This document shows positions 31,892 through 39,987 of a stretch of 64,000 bases of DNA, piece after piece. The stretch comes from Arthrobacter sp. ov407 (GTDB lineage Bacteria; Actinomycetota; Actinomycetes; Actinomycetales; Micrococcaceae): assembly GCF_900102895.1 (NCBI RefSeq), contig NZ_FNGD01000011.1, forward strand, positions 105,672 to 169,671, read 5' to 3'. Position 1 is the stretch's first letter; the number at the start of each line of letters is the position of its first letter. The translations under genes and the position numbers were made by a program. A model generated the notes under the pieces. It saw nothing but the letters and a program-made list of their open reading frames with translations, was not told the origin of the DNA and searched no databases.

Positions 31892-33559
31892 CTACGCCGA
31901 CGGCGGCGCCGCGGGCAGCCGCACCGCGAACTCCGTGCGGCCCGGGCGGGACGTGACTTCGACGGTTCCTCCGTGGGCCTCCACGATCGACTGGACAATG
32001 GACAAGCCCAACCCGCTCGTGCCCTCGGAGGTCGGCGCGGCAGTTGCCGTGCCCTGACCGTGGTTGCCTCCGGTTAGTGCGCCAGGGGCGCCGGAAGCAG
32101 TGCCGGAGGCGCCGGAAGCAGTACCGGAAGCAGTACCGACAGCAGCGCCGGAAGACGAGGGTCCGGCGGCCCCGGACCGGGCCCACGCCGTCGCGACGGT
32201 TGAGTTAGCCGCGGGATTGGTGCGCGCTGCGTCGGCCCGTGCGAAACGGGCGAAGACCCGGCCGACGAATTCCGGAGCGATGCCGCTGCCATTGTCCGTC
32301 ACGGTGACCACGGCGCTGCCGTCAGCCGAGCGCATGACGCCCGTGACCACCGTGGTCCCCGGGCCCGTGTGCTTGCGTGCATTGGACAGGAGGTTGGCGA
32401 GGACCTGGTGGAGCTGAGTCGCGTCACCGCGCACCACCACGGGCTCCTCCGAAAGTTCCAGCTGCCAGATGCGGTCCGGGGCCATGACTTTCTCATCGCT
32501 TACCGTCTCGATGGCCAACTGGGTGAGGTCGACGTCAGTGATCTTGAGCGGCTGCCCCTCGTCCAGGCGTGCCAGCAGAAGCAGGTCCTCCACGAGGGTG
32601 GTCATCCGTTCGGACTGGCTTTGCACGCGGGCGAGGGACCTCTCGCCATCGGGAGTGAAATGTTCGGTCATCCGCATCAGCTCCGTGTAGCCGCGGATGG
32701 CGGTGAGCGGAGTACGGAGTTCGTGCGAGGCATCGGCGACGAACTGCCGCACCTTCATTTCACTCTCCTGCCGCGCCTCGAGGGCGTTGGAGACGTTGTC
32801 CAGCATCTTGTTCAGCGCGTAGCCCACGCTGCCCACCTCTGTTCCTTGGTGGGCGGCCGACGCCGGGACGCGTACCCCGAGTGCCACCTCGCCGGCGTCC
32901 AGCGGGAGGCGGGAGACCTGGGTGGCGACCTCGGAGAGCTGTTCCAGCGGCTGCATGGTCCGCCGGATCAGGGCCGTGCCGGCGAGCCCGATCAGCACGA
33001 GTCCGCCCGTGGAGACCACCACCATGGTCCAGACGAGCGAGGCTAGGGTGCTTTCCTTTTCGGCCAGCGGAAGCCCGGTGACAATCACGTCGCCGTAAGG
33101 TGCACGCACGGCCGTGAGCCGGTACGCGCCGGCCGAGAGGGTCCGGTCCACGGGCATAGCGGTCGGAGTGAGCGCCAGGAGGACTGCGTTGTCGTCGGGG
33201 GAGAGTCTCTTGAGGGTGGCGTCCCCGGCCAGGAAGCCGGCGCTGCTGACCGAGCCATCCTCCAACCGGGCATTAAGCATCCCGATGCCCTGCCCACGGG
33301 CTTGGAGGGGATCGCGGCGGCCGCCGGAGTTGCCGGGCCGGCCGAAATCGACCGCGCGGCGGGAAGCATTGCTGAGCTGGTCATCGAGCTGCCGGGTCAG
33401 GAACACGTTCATGGCGGCATAGCTGAACAGTCCCACGGCGCCGCAGATGGCCACGAGCAGTGCCATGGCGACGAGGACCAGCCGGGTGCGCAAATGCCAC
33501 GTGGAGGGGTTGCGCCAGTCGCGTCCGGGGACGCGGGTCAGGCCAGAAAGCGTGGGCAC
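31892..33559 (-). CDS. Sensor histidine kinase with an inserted ATP-lid loop
   Basis: A 555-residue kinase (GTG start). Membrane helices at about residues 25-50 and 172-198 enclose an extracellular sensor domain; then come a HAMP domain, a dimerisation domain with phospho-acceptor H279 (ADASHELRTPL), the N box NLLSNARKH (389-397), the G1 box DNGSGI (422-427) and the G2 box GLGLS (516-520). Between the F box (FARFARADAAR) and G2 lies a roughly 65-residue Ala/Gly/Ser/Thr insertion encoded partly by 12-base repeats (32085-32150). The gene starts 3 bases after the response regulator stop. It probably senses an envelope signal. Confidence 0.9.
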   Translation of the reverse strand: MPTLSGLTRVPGRDWRNPSTWHLRTRLVLVAMALLVAICGAVGLFSYAAMNVFLTRQLDDQLSNASRRAVDFGRPGNSGGRRDPLQARGQGIGMLNARLEDGSVSSAGFLAGDATLKRLSPDDNAVLLALTPTAMPVDRTLSAGAYRLTAVRAPYGDVIVTGLPLAEKESTLASLVWTMVVVSTGGLVLIGLAGTALIRRTMQPLEQLSEVATQVSRLPLDAGEVALGVRVPASAAHQGTEVGSVGYALNKMLDNVSNALEARQESEMKVRQFVADASHELRTPLTAIRGYTELMRMTEHFTPDGERSLARVQSQSERMTTLVEDLLLLARLDEGQPLKITDVDLTQLAIETVSDEKVMAPDRIWQLELSEEPVVVRGDATQLHQVLANLLSNARKHTGPGTTVVTGVMRSADGSAVVTVTDNGSGIAPEFVGRVFARFARADAARTNPAANSTVATAWARSGAAGPSSSGAAVGTASGTASGASGTASGAPGALTGGNHGQGTATAAPTSEGTSGLGLSIVQSIVEAHGGTVEVTSRPGRTEFAVRLPAAPPSA

Positions 33560-33562
33560 GGA

Positions 33563-34303
33563 TCAGTCCGCCGGCTTCAGGACGTAGCCGGCTCCGCGCA
33601 CCGTGTGGATCATGGGAGCGTGGTTGGCGTCGACCTTCTTGCGGAGGTAGGAAATGTACAGTTCCACGATGTTCGCCTGCCCGCCGAAGTCATAGTCCCA
33701 GACGCGGTCCAGGATCTGGGCCTTGCTGATGACCCGTTTGGGGTTTTCCATGAGGTAGCGCAGCAGCTCAAACTGTGTGGCGGTCAGATGCAGCTCCTCA
33801 CCGGCCCTGGCGACTTCGCGGGTGTCGACATTGAGCACAAGGTCTCCCACCACCAGTTCGGCGGTGTCCATGGCGGCCACTCCGGAGCGCTGGACCAGCC
33901 GGTGCAGGCGCAGCAGGACCTCTTCCATGCTGAACGGCTTCGTGACATAGTCGTCGCCGCCGGCCGCCAGACCGGTGATGCGGTCCTGGACGGCATCCTT
34001 GGCCGTGAGGAACAGCGCCGGCACCTCCGGCGCGAACGCGCGGATCCTGTTCAGCAGCTCGACGCCGTCGAACCCGGGCAGCATCACGTCCAGCACCAGC
34101 ACGTCGGGGCGGAAATCCTTGGCAAGCCGGACGGCTCCGGGCCCGTCTTCGGCCACGGCCACGGACCATCCCGCCATCCGCAGGCCCATGCTCATGAGCT
34201 CGGAGAGGCTGGGCTCGTCGTCCACCACCAGCGCGCGGATGGGCGAGCCGTCCGGATGCGTGAGCTGGGGAAGGTTGTTAGTCATGGAGTGCGAAGTGGC
34301 CAT
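33563..34303 (-). CDS. OmpR/PhoB-type response regulator
   Basis: A 246-residue response regulator. The receiver domain has the acidic pair VVDDEP (D28-D29), phospho-acceptor D72 (LVLDVMLPG), T100 and K122 (YVTKPF). The C-terminal winged helix has LTATQFELLRYLMENPKRVI and YISYLRKKVD. The N-terminus may begin at either MATS or the internal M7. It is first in a two-gene operon with the kinase and is divergent from the membrane protein at 34544, a likely target. The two GT39 operon genes lie nearby. Confidence 0.93.
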   Translation of the reverse strand: MATSHSMTNNLPQLTHPDGSPIRALVVDDEPSLSELMSMGLRMAGWSVAVAEDGPGAVRLAKDFRPDVLVLDVMLPGFDGVELLNRIRAFAPEVPALFLTAKDAVQDRITGLAAGGDDYVTKPFSMEEVLLRLHRLVQRSGVAAMDTAELVVGDLVLNVDTREVARAGEELHLTATQFELLRYLMENPKRVISKAQILDRVWDYDFGGQANIVELYISYLRKKVDANHAPMIHTVRGAGYVLKPAD

Positions 34304-34543
34304 GGGACAACTTTCCGATCTGCCGGTTAGGCGGGGCTTTGGGGACCCTGTGCGGCACCTGTGAATCCCAGCCTAGCGAGCTGGATGCCCTTCCGGGGCC
34401 GGAAGGCTGCTGCGGCAACGTCCAACCCGGCTTTCCCGTCCTGCCCGAACGTCACAGGCCCGGCTGTCGGCCCGCACAGCCGAGGCACAGGATCGCTCAG
34501 CACTCTGGGGTGAACACCGATCCGCACCCTAAGGAGAAACACC

Positions 34544-35437
34544 ATGAGCGGTCAGCAGCCCGGAGCAGGTTCCGGACCAGCCCCCGAATCAGCCCCCCGC
34601 GTGACAGCGGCAACAGCGGCGCCCGCCCCCGTGACTACGCCTTATGCGACCGGGCAAAATGGCGCCGGACACCACGACGCCGGGCAGCCGGCAGCCGGCG
34701 CTGCCTCCGGTTGGGGCGCGCCCCCGGCATCGGCCCCGGCCTGGGGCATGCCCCAGCAGGAGGCTCCGGCGCCTGCGGCCGCATCAGGCTGGGGCGCGCC
34801 GGGAACCGCCGCCAAGACGGGCTCGGCGGCAAAGCCCTGGACCCTCACGCGGGGGCTCGCCGTCGCCGGGGCCGCAGCTGTCCTCGCAGTCGGCGCCGGG
34901 GTGGGGGTCTATGCCCTTACCTCAAGTTCGGCGGTCGCCACCGGTGCTGCCGGCACGGCCGCCGGTGGGGCGGGCGGCGCGGCCGGCGGCCAGGGCATCG
35001 CCCCCGGCATGCCAGGTTCTGCGCAGGGCGGATTCGCCGGAGGCGGCATGTCGGGGCAGGGCGGTCCCGGCGACTTCGCTGCCGGTGGGCTGGGCGGCGG
35101 GCTGTCCGCGGCAGTGCATGCCGAATACGTGACGCTGCAAGGAAGCGAATACACCACCGTGGCCGAGCAGTTGGGCACAGCAAGCGAGGTCAGTTCGTCC
35201 TCCGTCACGGTCAAGAGCAGTGATGGGTTCACGCGCAGCTATGCGTTGGGCGCCGATGTGGTGGTGAGTAATCTGCAACAGCGGCGCCAGCAGGCCGGCG
35301 GTACGGGCACCCAGCTGAGCGTGGCGGACGTCTTCGCGGGCGGGACGGTGCGGATCGTGGCGGTCAAGGACGGTTCCGGCTACACGGCGTCGTCGGTCAT
35401 GGTTGTGGCGGCGACCGCCACCGGCCAGTCCAACTGA
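34544..35437 (+). CDS. Membrane-anchored Gly-rich protein with C-terminal beta domain
   Basis: A 297-residue protein with a cytoplasmic N-terminus of about 100 residues containing two copies of ASGWGAP and related W-G-x-P units, one membrane helix (about 104-126), a Gly-rich outer linker (GGMSGQGGPGDFAAGG) and a C-terminal beta-rich domain. That domain (EVSSSSVTVKSSDGFTRSYA, VVSN, VRIVAVKDGSGYTASSV) resembles the DUF5666 OB-like folds that carry metal or polymer ligands. AAGGAG lies upstream of the ATG. It is transcribed away from the response-regulator gene and so may be part of the same signalling unit. Confidence 0.75.
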   Translation: MSGQQPGAGSGPAPESAPRVTAATAAPAPVTTPYATGQNGAGHHDAGQPAAGAASGWGAPPASAPAWGMPQQEAPAPAAASGWGAPGTAAKTGSAAKPWTLTRGLAVAGAAAVLAVGAGVGVYALTSSSAVATGAAGTAAGGAGGAAGGQGIAPGMPGSAQGGFAGGGMSGQGGPGDFAAGGLGGGLSAAVHAEYVTLQGSEYTTVAEQLGTASEVSSSSVTVKSSDGFTRSYALGADVVVSNLQQRRQQAGGTGTQLSVADVFAGGTVRIVAVKDGSGYTASSVMVVAATATGQSN

Positions 35438-35443
35438 CCCCAC

Positions 35444-35487
35444 GGCAGCCGCCGTTGCCGCCGGGCCAGTGGGCAACGGCGGCTGCC
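35444..35487. terminator. Strong hairpin after the Gly-rich membrane protein
   Basis: GGCAGCCGCCGTTGCC (35444-35459) and GGCAACGGCGGCTGCC (35472-35487) are perfect 16-base arms with a 12-base loop. The hairpin begins 6 bases after the stop codon. A T-run is lacking, but the stability suggests transcript termination or mRNA end protection. Confidence 0.7.
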
Positions 35488-35656
35488 CACTCCGTGGACC
35501 GTATGGGCAGGAAGCTGCGGAAAGGTACGGTTTTGCCTATTTGCGATGCTACGAATGATTGTCGTCGCACCGCACGAGGAGCCGAACAATATTCGGGAAA
35601 TGCCACATCCTGACTGTTCGGTCGGAAAAACACTTGTTATTTTATTGCAGTCGCAG

Positions 35657-35763
35657 AATTGTGACTTGCACTACAATTCCCGGATTTGTCTCACTATGTG
35701 GAACCTGCGGTCCATTGTTACTTGCACGTTTACATTGTTACGTTGCACACTTCAATTGTGAAC
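35657..35763 (+). promoter_or_regulatory. Array of four AT-rich direct repeats upstream of the winged-helix gene
   Basis: Related motifs occur at 35657 (AATTGTGACTTGCAC), 35713 (CATTGTTACTTGCAC), 35733 (CATTGTTACGTTGCAC) and 35753 (CAATTGTGAAC). The last three start at 20-base intervals, two helical turns apart. The surrounding 230 bases are unusually AT-rich for this genome. The arrangement suggests cooperative binding of a regulator, perhaps the product of the gene at 35981 itself. Confidence 0.6.
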
Positions 35764-35980
35764 AAGAACTCAACAGCACCTGCAGCCGCAGCTTCCTGGA
35801 TCAGCACACCCGCTGGTACCGAGATGCGCTGTTGTCGAATGCACGCCTAACTCATACACCCCTAAGAGTTTCTAGGCATTCGCCCCCCAGCCCAGAGTCG
35901 GGCGCCCCTCCCCAATTTCATTGCGGGGAAAGAAGCATTCGAGCCGCGATGACGGCCATTCACATTGAGGTAAGCATTCC

Positions 35981-36844
35981 ATGTCAGTTGCATCCGGATA
36001 CGTCCACATCTCCGTCCGTAACGCCGGCAAGGCCGGCCAGGCCTCCGGGATCCGCCAGGGCTTTGGCGGCCGCACCGCGTTCGCACCCGCCGGATCCGCC
36101 GGCAGCTTCCCCGCCCCCGGATATGCAGCACAGGGCTACAACCCTGACTCCTACGGCCAGCTCCGTGCCGTTCCGCCCGCCCCCGCCACGGCGCCCACCC
36201 CCGTGATTGCCCCCGGTGCAGGCGGCCCGATCCGTCCGGCCCCCAGCGACAACGTGGCCCGCGGCTTCGTGCTCTACATGGGGATCGACGAGGAAACCGC
36301 GGCCGCGGCCGGCACGTCCATCGCCAAGCTGGCCCAGGAAATCCGGGCCTACGCACAGTCGCTGGTTGCCGGCGCCGAAAGCTATGCCGCCGTCGCCGTC
36401 GCGCCGGCCAGCGCCCCGGGTTCCGCCCTCGACGTCGTCCGCTCGACCTTCGGTGACCCTACCGCGGGGGCCCGCCAGCGCACCGAGGCCGCGCGCCTCC
36501 AGCAGCCGCAGGATCCGCGGCCCTCCGGAGTGCTGATCGACCTCGCCCGCCGTGAGGTGCACCTCGACGGCGAATCCCTGAACCTGACATTCAAGGAGTT
36601 CGAGCTCCTGAACTACCTCGTCGAGAACGGCACCCGCACCGTGGGCCGCGACGAGCTCCTCGAAGGCCTGTGGCGGAACGCCGAAGAGGTCCCGAACGAG
36701 CGGACCATCGACGTCCACATCCGCCGCCTGCGCTCTAAGCTCGGCCGCCTCGCCAACACCGTGCGCACCGTGCGCGGCCAGGGCTACCGCTTCTACGAGC
36801 ACCCCGAAGTAGTGGTGTGGGCCGCTCCGGAATACTCGATCTAG
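35981..36844 (+). CDS. Winged-helix transcriptional regulator without receiver domain
   Basis: A 287-residue protein. The C-terminal 100 residues are an OmpR-type DNA-binding domain: VLIDLARREVHLDGESLNLT, then FKEFELLNYLVENGTRTVGR, then ERTIDVHIRRLRSKLG and VRGQGYRFYEHPE. The first 180 residues contain no phosphorylation site; they are Ala/Pro/Gly-rich (about 30-85), followed by an Ala-rich helical section (DEETAAAAGTSIAKLAQEIR) that may bind a ligand or partner. GAGG precedes the ATG by 10 bases. The long AT-rich, repeat-bearing leader points to autoregulation. Confidence 0.85.
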   Translation: MSVASGYVHISVRNAGKAGQASGIRQGFGGRTAFAPAGSAGSFPAPGYAAQGYNPDSYGQLRAVPPAPATAPTPVIAPGAGGPIRPAPSDNVARGFVLYMGIDEETAAAAGTSIAKLAQEIRAYAQSLVAGAESYAAVAVAPASAPGSALDVVRSTFGDPTAGARQRTEAARLQQPQDPRPSGVLIDLARREVHLDGESLNLTFKEFELLNYLVENGTRTVGRDELLEGLWRNAEEVPNERTIDVHIRRLRSKLGRLANTVRTVRGQGYRFYEHPEVVVWAAPEYSI

Positions 36845-36859
36845 CTTCTAGCCCACGCA

Positions 36860-36892
36860 AAGCGTCCGTCCCTCTCATTGGGGCGGGCGCTT
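36860..36892 (+). terminator. Terminator of the winged-helix gene
   Basis: AAGCGTCCGTCCC and GGGGCGGGCGCTT pair with two G-U positions around a short loop, followed by TCTGCGTTT. It begins 16 bases after the stop codon. Confidence 0.75.
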
Positions 36893-37175
36893 CTGCGTTT
36901 CCTGAAGCTTCAGCGACTTTCCGCCGTGCCTTAGACACCTCCTTCGTTCCTCAGTCGGCGATGCGGCACTACGCGGAAAACCGCTTCGCTTCCGGCCGAC
37001 GGTTACGTTCCCCACCGTGTGGCGGGTGCTTTGGGTGGGCGGCTGACGAGCATGTGCCTCCGCGGCTGGATGTTGGGTATGTGCCTCCGCCGTTGGTGAG
37101 TCGCTTTTGGACTCTGTTGCGTTTTCTGGCTCCGGCGTAGGGTGTGACCGTTGAGCCGACTATTGGGAGGAAGAC
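36893..37175. other. Intergenic stretch with a short direct repeat
   Basis: No gene is seen. ATGTGCCTCCGC occurs twice (37052-37063 and 37079-37090), 27 bases apart. The last part carries GGGAGGAAG, the ribosome binding site of the dodecin gene. Confidence 0.4.
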
Positions 37176-37379
37176 ATGTCTGTTGCACGGATTACTACCC
37201 TGAGCGCGAACTCCAAGACCTCGTTTGATGCTGCCATCAAAGAGGGCGTCGACCGGGCTAACAAGACCCTTCGCAACGTCACGGGGGCGTGGGTGAAGGA
37301 ACAAAAGGTTGAAATCAGCGACGGCGCCGTGGTTGCCTGGCACGTCGTGCTGGAAGTGACCTTTGTCCTGGAAGGCTGA
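37176..37379 (+). CDS. Dodecin family flavin-binding protein
   Basis: A 67-residue protein with the complete dodecin pattern: SVARITTLSANSKTSFDAAI, EGVDRANKTLRNVTGAWVKE with the W that stacks on flavin, and WHVVLEVTFVLEG. Dodecins form hollow dodecamers that store or buffer FMN, riboflavin or CoA in the cytosol. The ATG has GGGAGGAAG just upstream. The gene appears monocistronic. Confidence 0.95.
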   Translation: MSVARITTLSANSKTSFDAAIKEGVDRANKTLRNVTGAWVKEQKVEISDGAVVAWHVVLEVTFVLEG

Positions 37380-37433
37380 GCGGCCGCTGGTGGGGTGGGC
37401 GCCTGGGGACAGCCACCGCACTAGGATTGGGGC

Positions 37434-37961
37434 ATGAGCGCGCATCACATCAAACGGCTGGTGATCATGCGGCACGCCAAGTCCGACTGGCCCGGCGGGG
37501 TAGCCGACCACGAGAGGCCGCTCGAAGAGCGCGGCCACAACGATGCCCCCGTCGCCGGAAAATGGCTGCTGAAGCACGGCGTGGTCCCTGATTTCATCCT
37601 GTGTTCTAGCGCGCTGCGGACCCGCCAGACCTGTACCTGGGTGTGCCACGCTCTCGGGGACAAAGCGCCGACGCCCAAACTCGAGGACGGCTTGTACGCC
37701 GCGTCCGCCCTGCGCATGCTGGCGGTGATCAACCACGTCCCGGACACCGTGAGCACGCTCATGGTGATTTCGCACATGCCCGGTGTGCAGGACCTCGCCA
37801 TGCATCTGGCGTCCCGCGATTCCGACCACGATGCCTACATGGATGCCGCCACGCGCTTTCCGACCAGCGCTCTGACCGTCCTGGAAACGGAAAAATCCTG
37901 GTCCGAACTGGACGGGCAGGACGCCAAACTGACCCACTTCAAGGTCCCCCGCGCCAAATAG
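37434..37961 (+). CDS. SixA-like histidine phosphatase
   Basis: A 175-residue histidine phosphatase. The catalytic RHG-type motif is VIMRHAKSDWPG near residue 12, ERPLEERGHNDAP follows, then SSALRTRQTC and the second catalytic His in VISHMPGVQDLA. The RHAKSDW form is typical of the SixA branch, which removes phosphate from phosphohistidine proteins or small phosphoesters. TAGGAT ends six bases before the ATG, indicating a leaderless mRNA. Confidence 0.9.
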   Translation: MSAHHIKRLVIMRHAKSDWPGGVADHERPLEERGHNDAPVAGKWLLKHGVVPDFILCSSALRTRQTCTWVCHALGDKAPTPKLEDGLYAASALRMLAVINHVPDTVSTLMVISHMPGVQDLAMHLASRDSDHDAYMDAATRFPTSALTVLETEKSWSELDGQDAKLTHFKVPRAK

Positions 37962-38089
37962 CCGCAGGTCCGCCCCGGTTAGGGCTGCGGAATCCATAGC
38001 AACGCGCGCCGATCTGAGGTTTACTGATGCTGTTTACTCATGTGGTTTTTGGGGCAGGTTAGGCAACCTAAGAGAAAAGGTGGACCAAC

Positions 38090-38641
38090 GTGGATTCAGG
38101 GCAGCTCATAGGACTTATCGTCGGCATCGTCGTGGTGCTCGCGATCGTGGCGGCGGCGGTCATGATCAGCCGCAAGCGCAAGGTGGCCGCGGACCGGGAC
38201 CGCGCCGCCGAGATGCGTGAACAGGCCAAGGCCGACGAATTCGCTGCGCGGGAACGTGATGCCAAGGCGGCGCGTGCCGAGGCCGACGCGCAGGAGGCCG
38301 ACCTCGAGGCCGAGCGCCTGCGTCAGGAAGCCCGCAGCCGCCAGGAAGAGGCCGAAAGCGTCCGCTCCGGCGCGCAGGAGCAACTGCGCAAAGCCGACGA
38401 AGTGGACCCTGACGTCGTGACGTCTGAACGTGAGGGCGAAACCAGGCAAATGCCGACCCGCGCGGATTTGCGCTCCGAGAGGGCCGCGGGGGAGCCAGCG
38501 ACCGGCCAGCCCGTCTCCGGCGAGCAAGTGTCCGGCGACCAGCGCAGCCGGGATGACGTGACCCGGGCCGACACCGCCCAGGGCCCGGATGCCACCCCCC
38601 ACGAAGACAAGCCCCGCGAAGACAAGCCGCGAAACCTCTGA
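38090..38641 (+). CDS. Single-pass membrane protein with coiled coil
   Basis: A 183-residue product (GTG start with AAGGTGG upstream). One N-terminal membrane helix (LIGLIVGIVVVLAIVAAAVM) is followed by a basic anchor and a coiled coil of about 70 residues rich in A, E, R and D (about residues 31-105), then a disordered acidic/polar tail with repeated PVSGEQVSGDQ-like and EDKPREDKPR units. The coiled coil should face the cytoplasm. No known domain is seen. Confidence 0.7.
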   Translation: MDSGQLIGLIVGIVVVLAIVAAAVMISRKRKVAADRDRAAEMREQAKADEFAARERDAKAARAEADAQEADLEAERLRQEARSRQEEAESVRSGAQEQLRKADEVDPDVVTSEREGETRQMPTRADLRSERAAGEPATGQPVSGEQVSGDQRSRDDVTRADTAQGPDATPHEDKPREDKPRNL

Positions 38642-38665
38642 GCCGCCGGGGCCGGTGCGCCGGAC

Positions 38666-39328
38666 TCAGCGGCGGGCGGAGGTCCGGGCGGGTGACTTGG
38701 CAGGCGCCTTGGCAGCGGGCGACTTCACCGGTGTTTTAACCGGTGACTTTGCGGGTGACTTGGCCGCGGCCCGGGCCACCGCCCGCGGAGCCGCCGGGCG
38801 CGCCGTGGTTTCCCTCGGCGTCGGACGCGGTGCGGACGGCCGCGGGCCTGCGGACCTGGCCGCCGCGCCTCGCGCGACGGGGGCCGGGCGGCGTCGAGGA
38901 GCCCCGCCCGGGGAACGCCGGCCGCGGCTCTTGCCGGGCAGGACAGTGCCGGCGAACAGCAACAGCAACGTGACGGCTCCGGCTACCGCGGCCAGATAGA
39001 AGTACAAATCCGGATGCTCGGAATCGACGTGCGTGGACAGGGCGTCGGGATCGGGGTTGAAAGCCAGTCCCCACTGGCGCAGAAATGCGATCCCGAACGC
39101 GATGAAGAGAATGCTGCCGACCCCGCTCGCTGCCAGGGTCTTGTGCCGGCGCCGGACCACCACCTCCGCCACACAGGCCACATAGGCCGTGGCGGCAGCC
39201 CCGATGAACCACACCAGCACCCACTCGTGCAAGGTGATGCCGGTGAGGACCAGAAGTGCCAGGGCAGTGAGGAACGCTCCGATGGCGATCTTCCCGTTGG
39301 TACCCATGTGACGCATGTGAACAATCAT
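38666..39328 (-). CDS. Four-pass membrane protein with histone-H1-like basic tail
   Basis: A 220-residue product whose ATG (39328) overlaps the TetR stop in ATGA. Four membrane helices occupy residues about 12-140. The last 75 residues are basic and rich in K, R, A, P and S, ending with AKSPAKSPVKTPVKSPAAKA-type repeats like the tails of actinobacterial histone-like proteins. The tail is probably cytoplasmic and could touch DNA, RNA or acidic lipids. It is the last gene of an operon with TetR, YhgE/Pip and an ABC-like ATPase. Confidence 0.7.
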   Translation of the reverse strand: MIVHMRHMGTNGKIAIGAFLTALALLVLTGITLHEWVLVWFIGAAATAYVACVAEVVVRRRHKTLAASGVGSILFIAFGIAFLRQWGLAFNPDPDALSTHVDSEHPDLYFYLAAVAGAVTLLLLFAGTVLPGKSRGRRSPGGAPRRRPAPVARGAAARSAGPRPSAPRPTPRETTARPAAPRAVARAAAKSPAKSPVKTPVKSPAAKAPAKSPARTSARR

Positions 39329-39987
39329 GCCTGAGCGGGCGGCTGCTTCATGACGTAGCCGCGCATGGAGGCCATAATTGCGGCCACACTTTGCTCCCTG
39401 GTCCGCTCCGGGTTGTACGTCTGGCGGTCCAGGCCCACCACGAAACAGGCCCCAAAAATTGCCGTTTCGAGGCTGCCCCGGGATACGGCGGGATCCACGG
39501 GATAGACGGCGGCGACCCCGTCGATGGCAGAGCCAATCACCGCGAGCAGGCGTCCGCGGAGCTCTGCGAAGGTGTCCTGCCATTCACTGGGGGTGCGCCA
39601 GTTTTCGCTGACCCAAAGCCGGGCGAAGGACGGGTACTCGGCCATGAAGTCCATGGCCTGGCCGATCATCTCCTCCATGGCGGCGAGGGGATCGGCGGAG
39701 TCGTCCCGGACGCTCAGGAGCCGTGCCATGAGGATGTCCACCCCGTGGCGCAGCAACTGGGCGATCAGGTCCGACTTGCTGCCAAAGTTGTAATACACCG
39801 TGCCCTTGGACACCCCGGCCGCCGTGGCGATCTCGTCCACCGTCACGCCCGCCGCGCCGCGCTCACCGATCAGTTCCATGGACGCCTCGAACAGTTTCTG
39901 CTTCGTGGCGTTCGTGCGGGCGGGCCGGAGCTTCTTCTCCGCGTCCCCGGAACCTGCCGGGCTGCCGCCGCTTTGGCTGGTGGTCAT
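39325..39987 (-). CDS. TetR family transcriptional regulator
   Basis: A 220-residue repressor. The N-terminal HTH reads TKQKLFEASMELIGERGAAG and VTVDEIATAAGVSKGTVYYN; the C-terminal ligand domain has SFARLWVSENWRTPSEWQ. It overlaps its upstream and downstream genes by 4 bases each, so it is translated with the transporter it presumably controls. The palindrome AACTGACCAGTCAGTT in front of the operon (42800-42815) is a plausible operator and would give autoregulation. Confidence 0.92.
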   Translation of the reverse strand: MTTSQSGGSPAGSGDAEKKLRPARTNATKQKLFEASMELIGERGAAGVTVDEIATAAGVSKGTVYYNFGSKSDLIAQLLRHGVDILMARLLSVRDDSADPLAAMEEMIGQAMDFMAEYPSFARLWVSENWRTPSEWQDTFAELRGRLLAVIGSAIDGVAAVYPVDPAVSRGSLETAIFGACFVVGLDRQTYNPERTREQSVAAIMASMRGYVMKQPPAQA

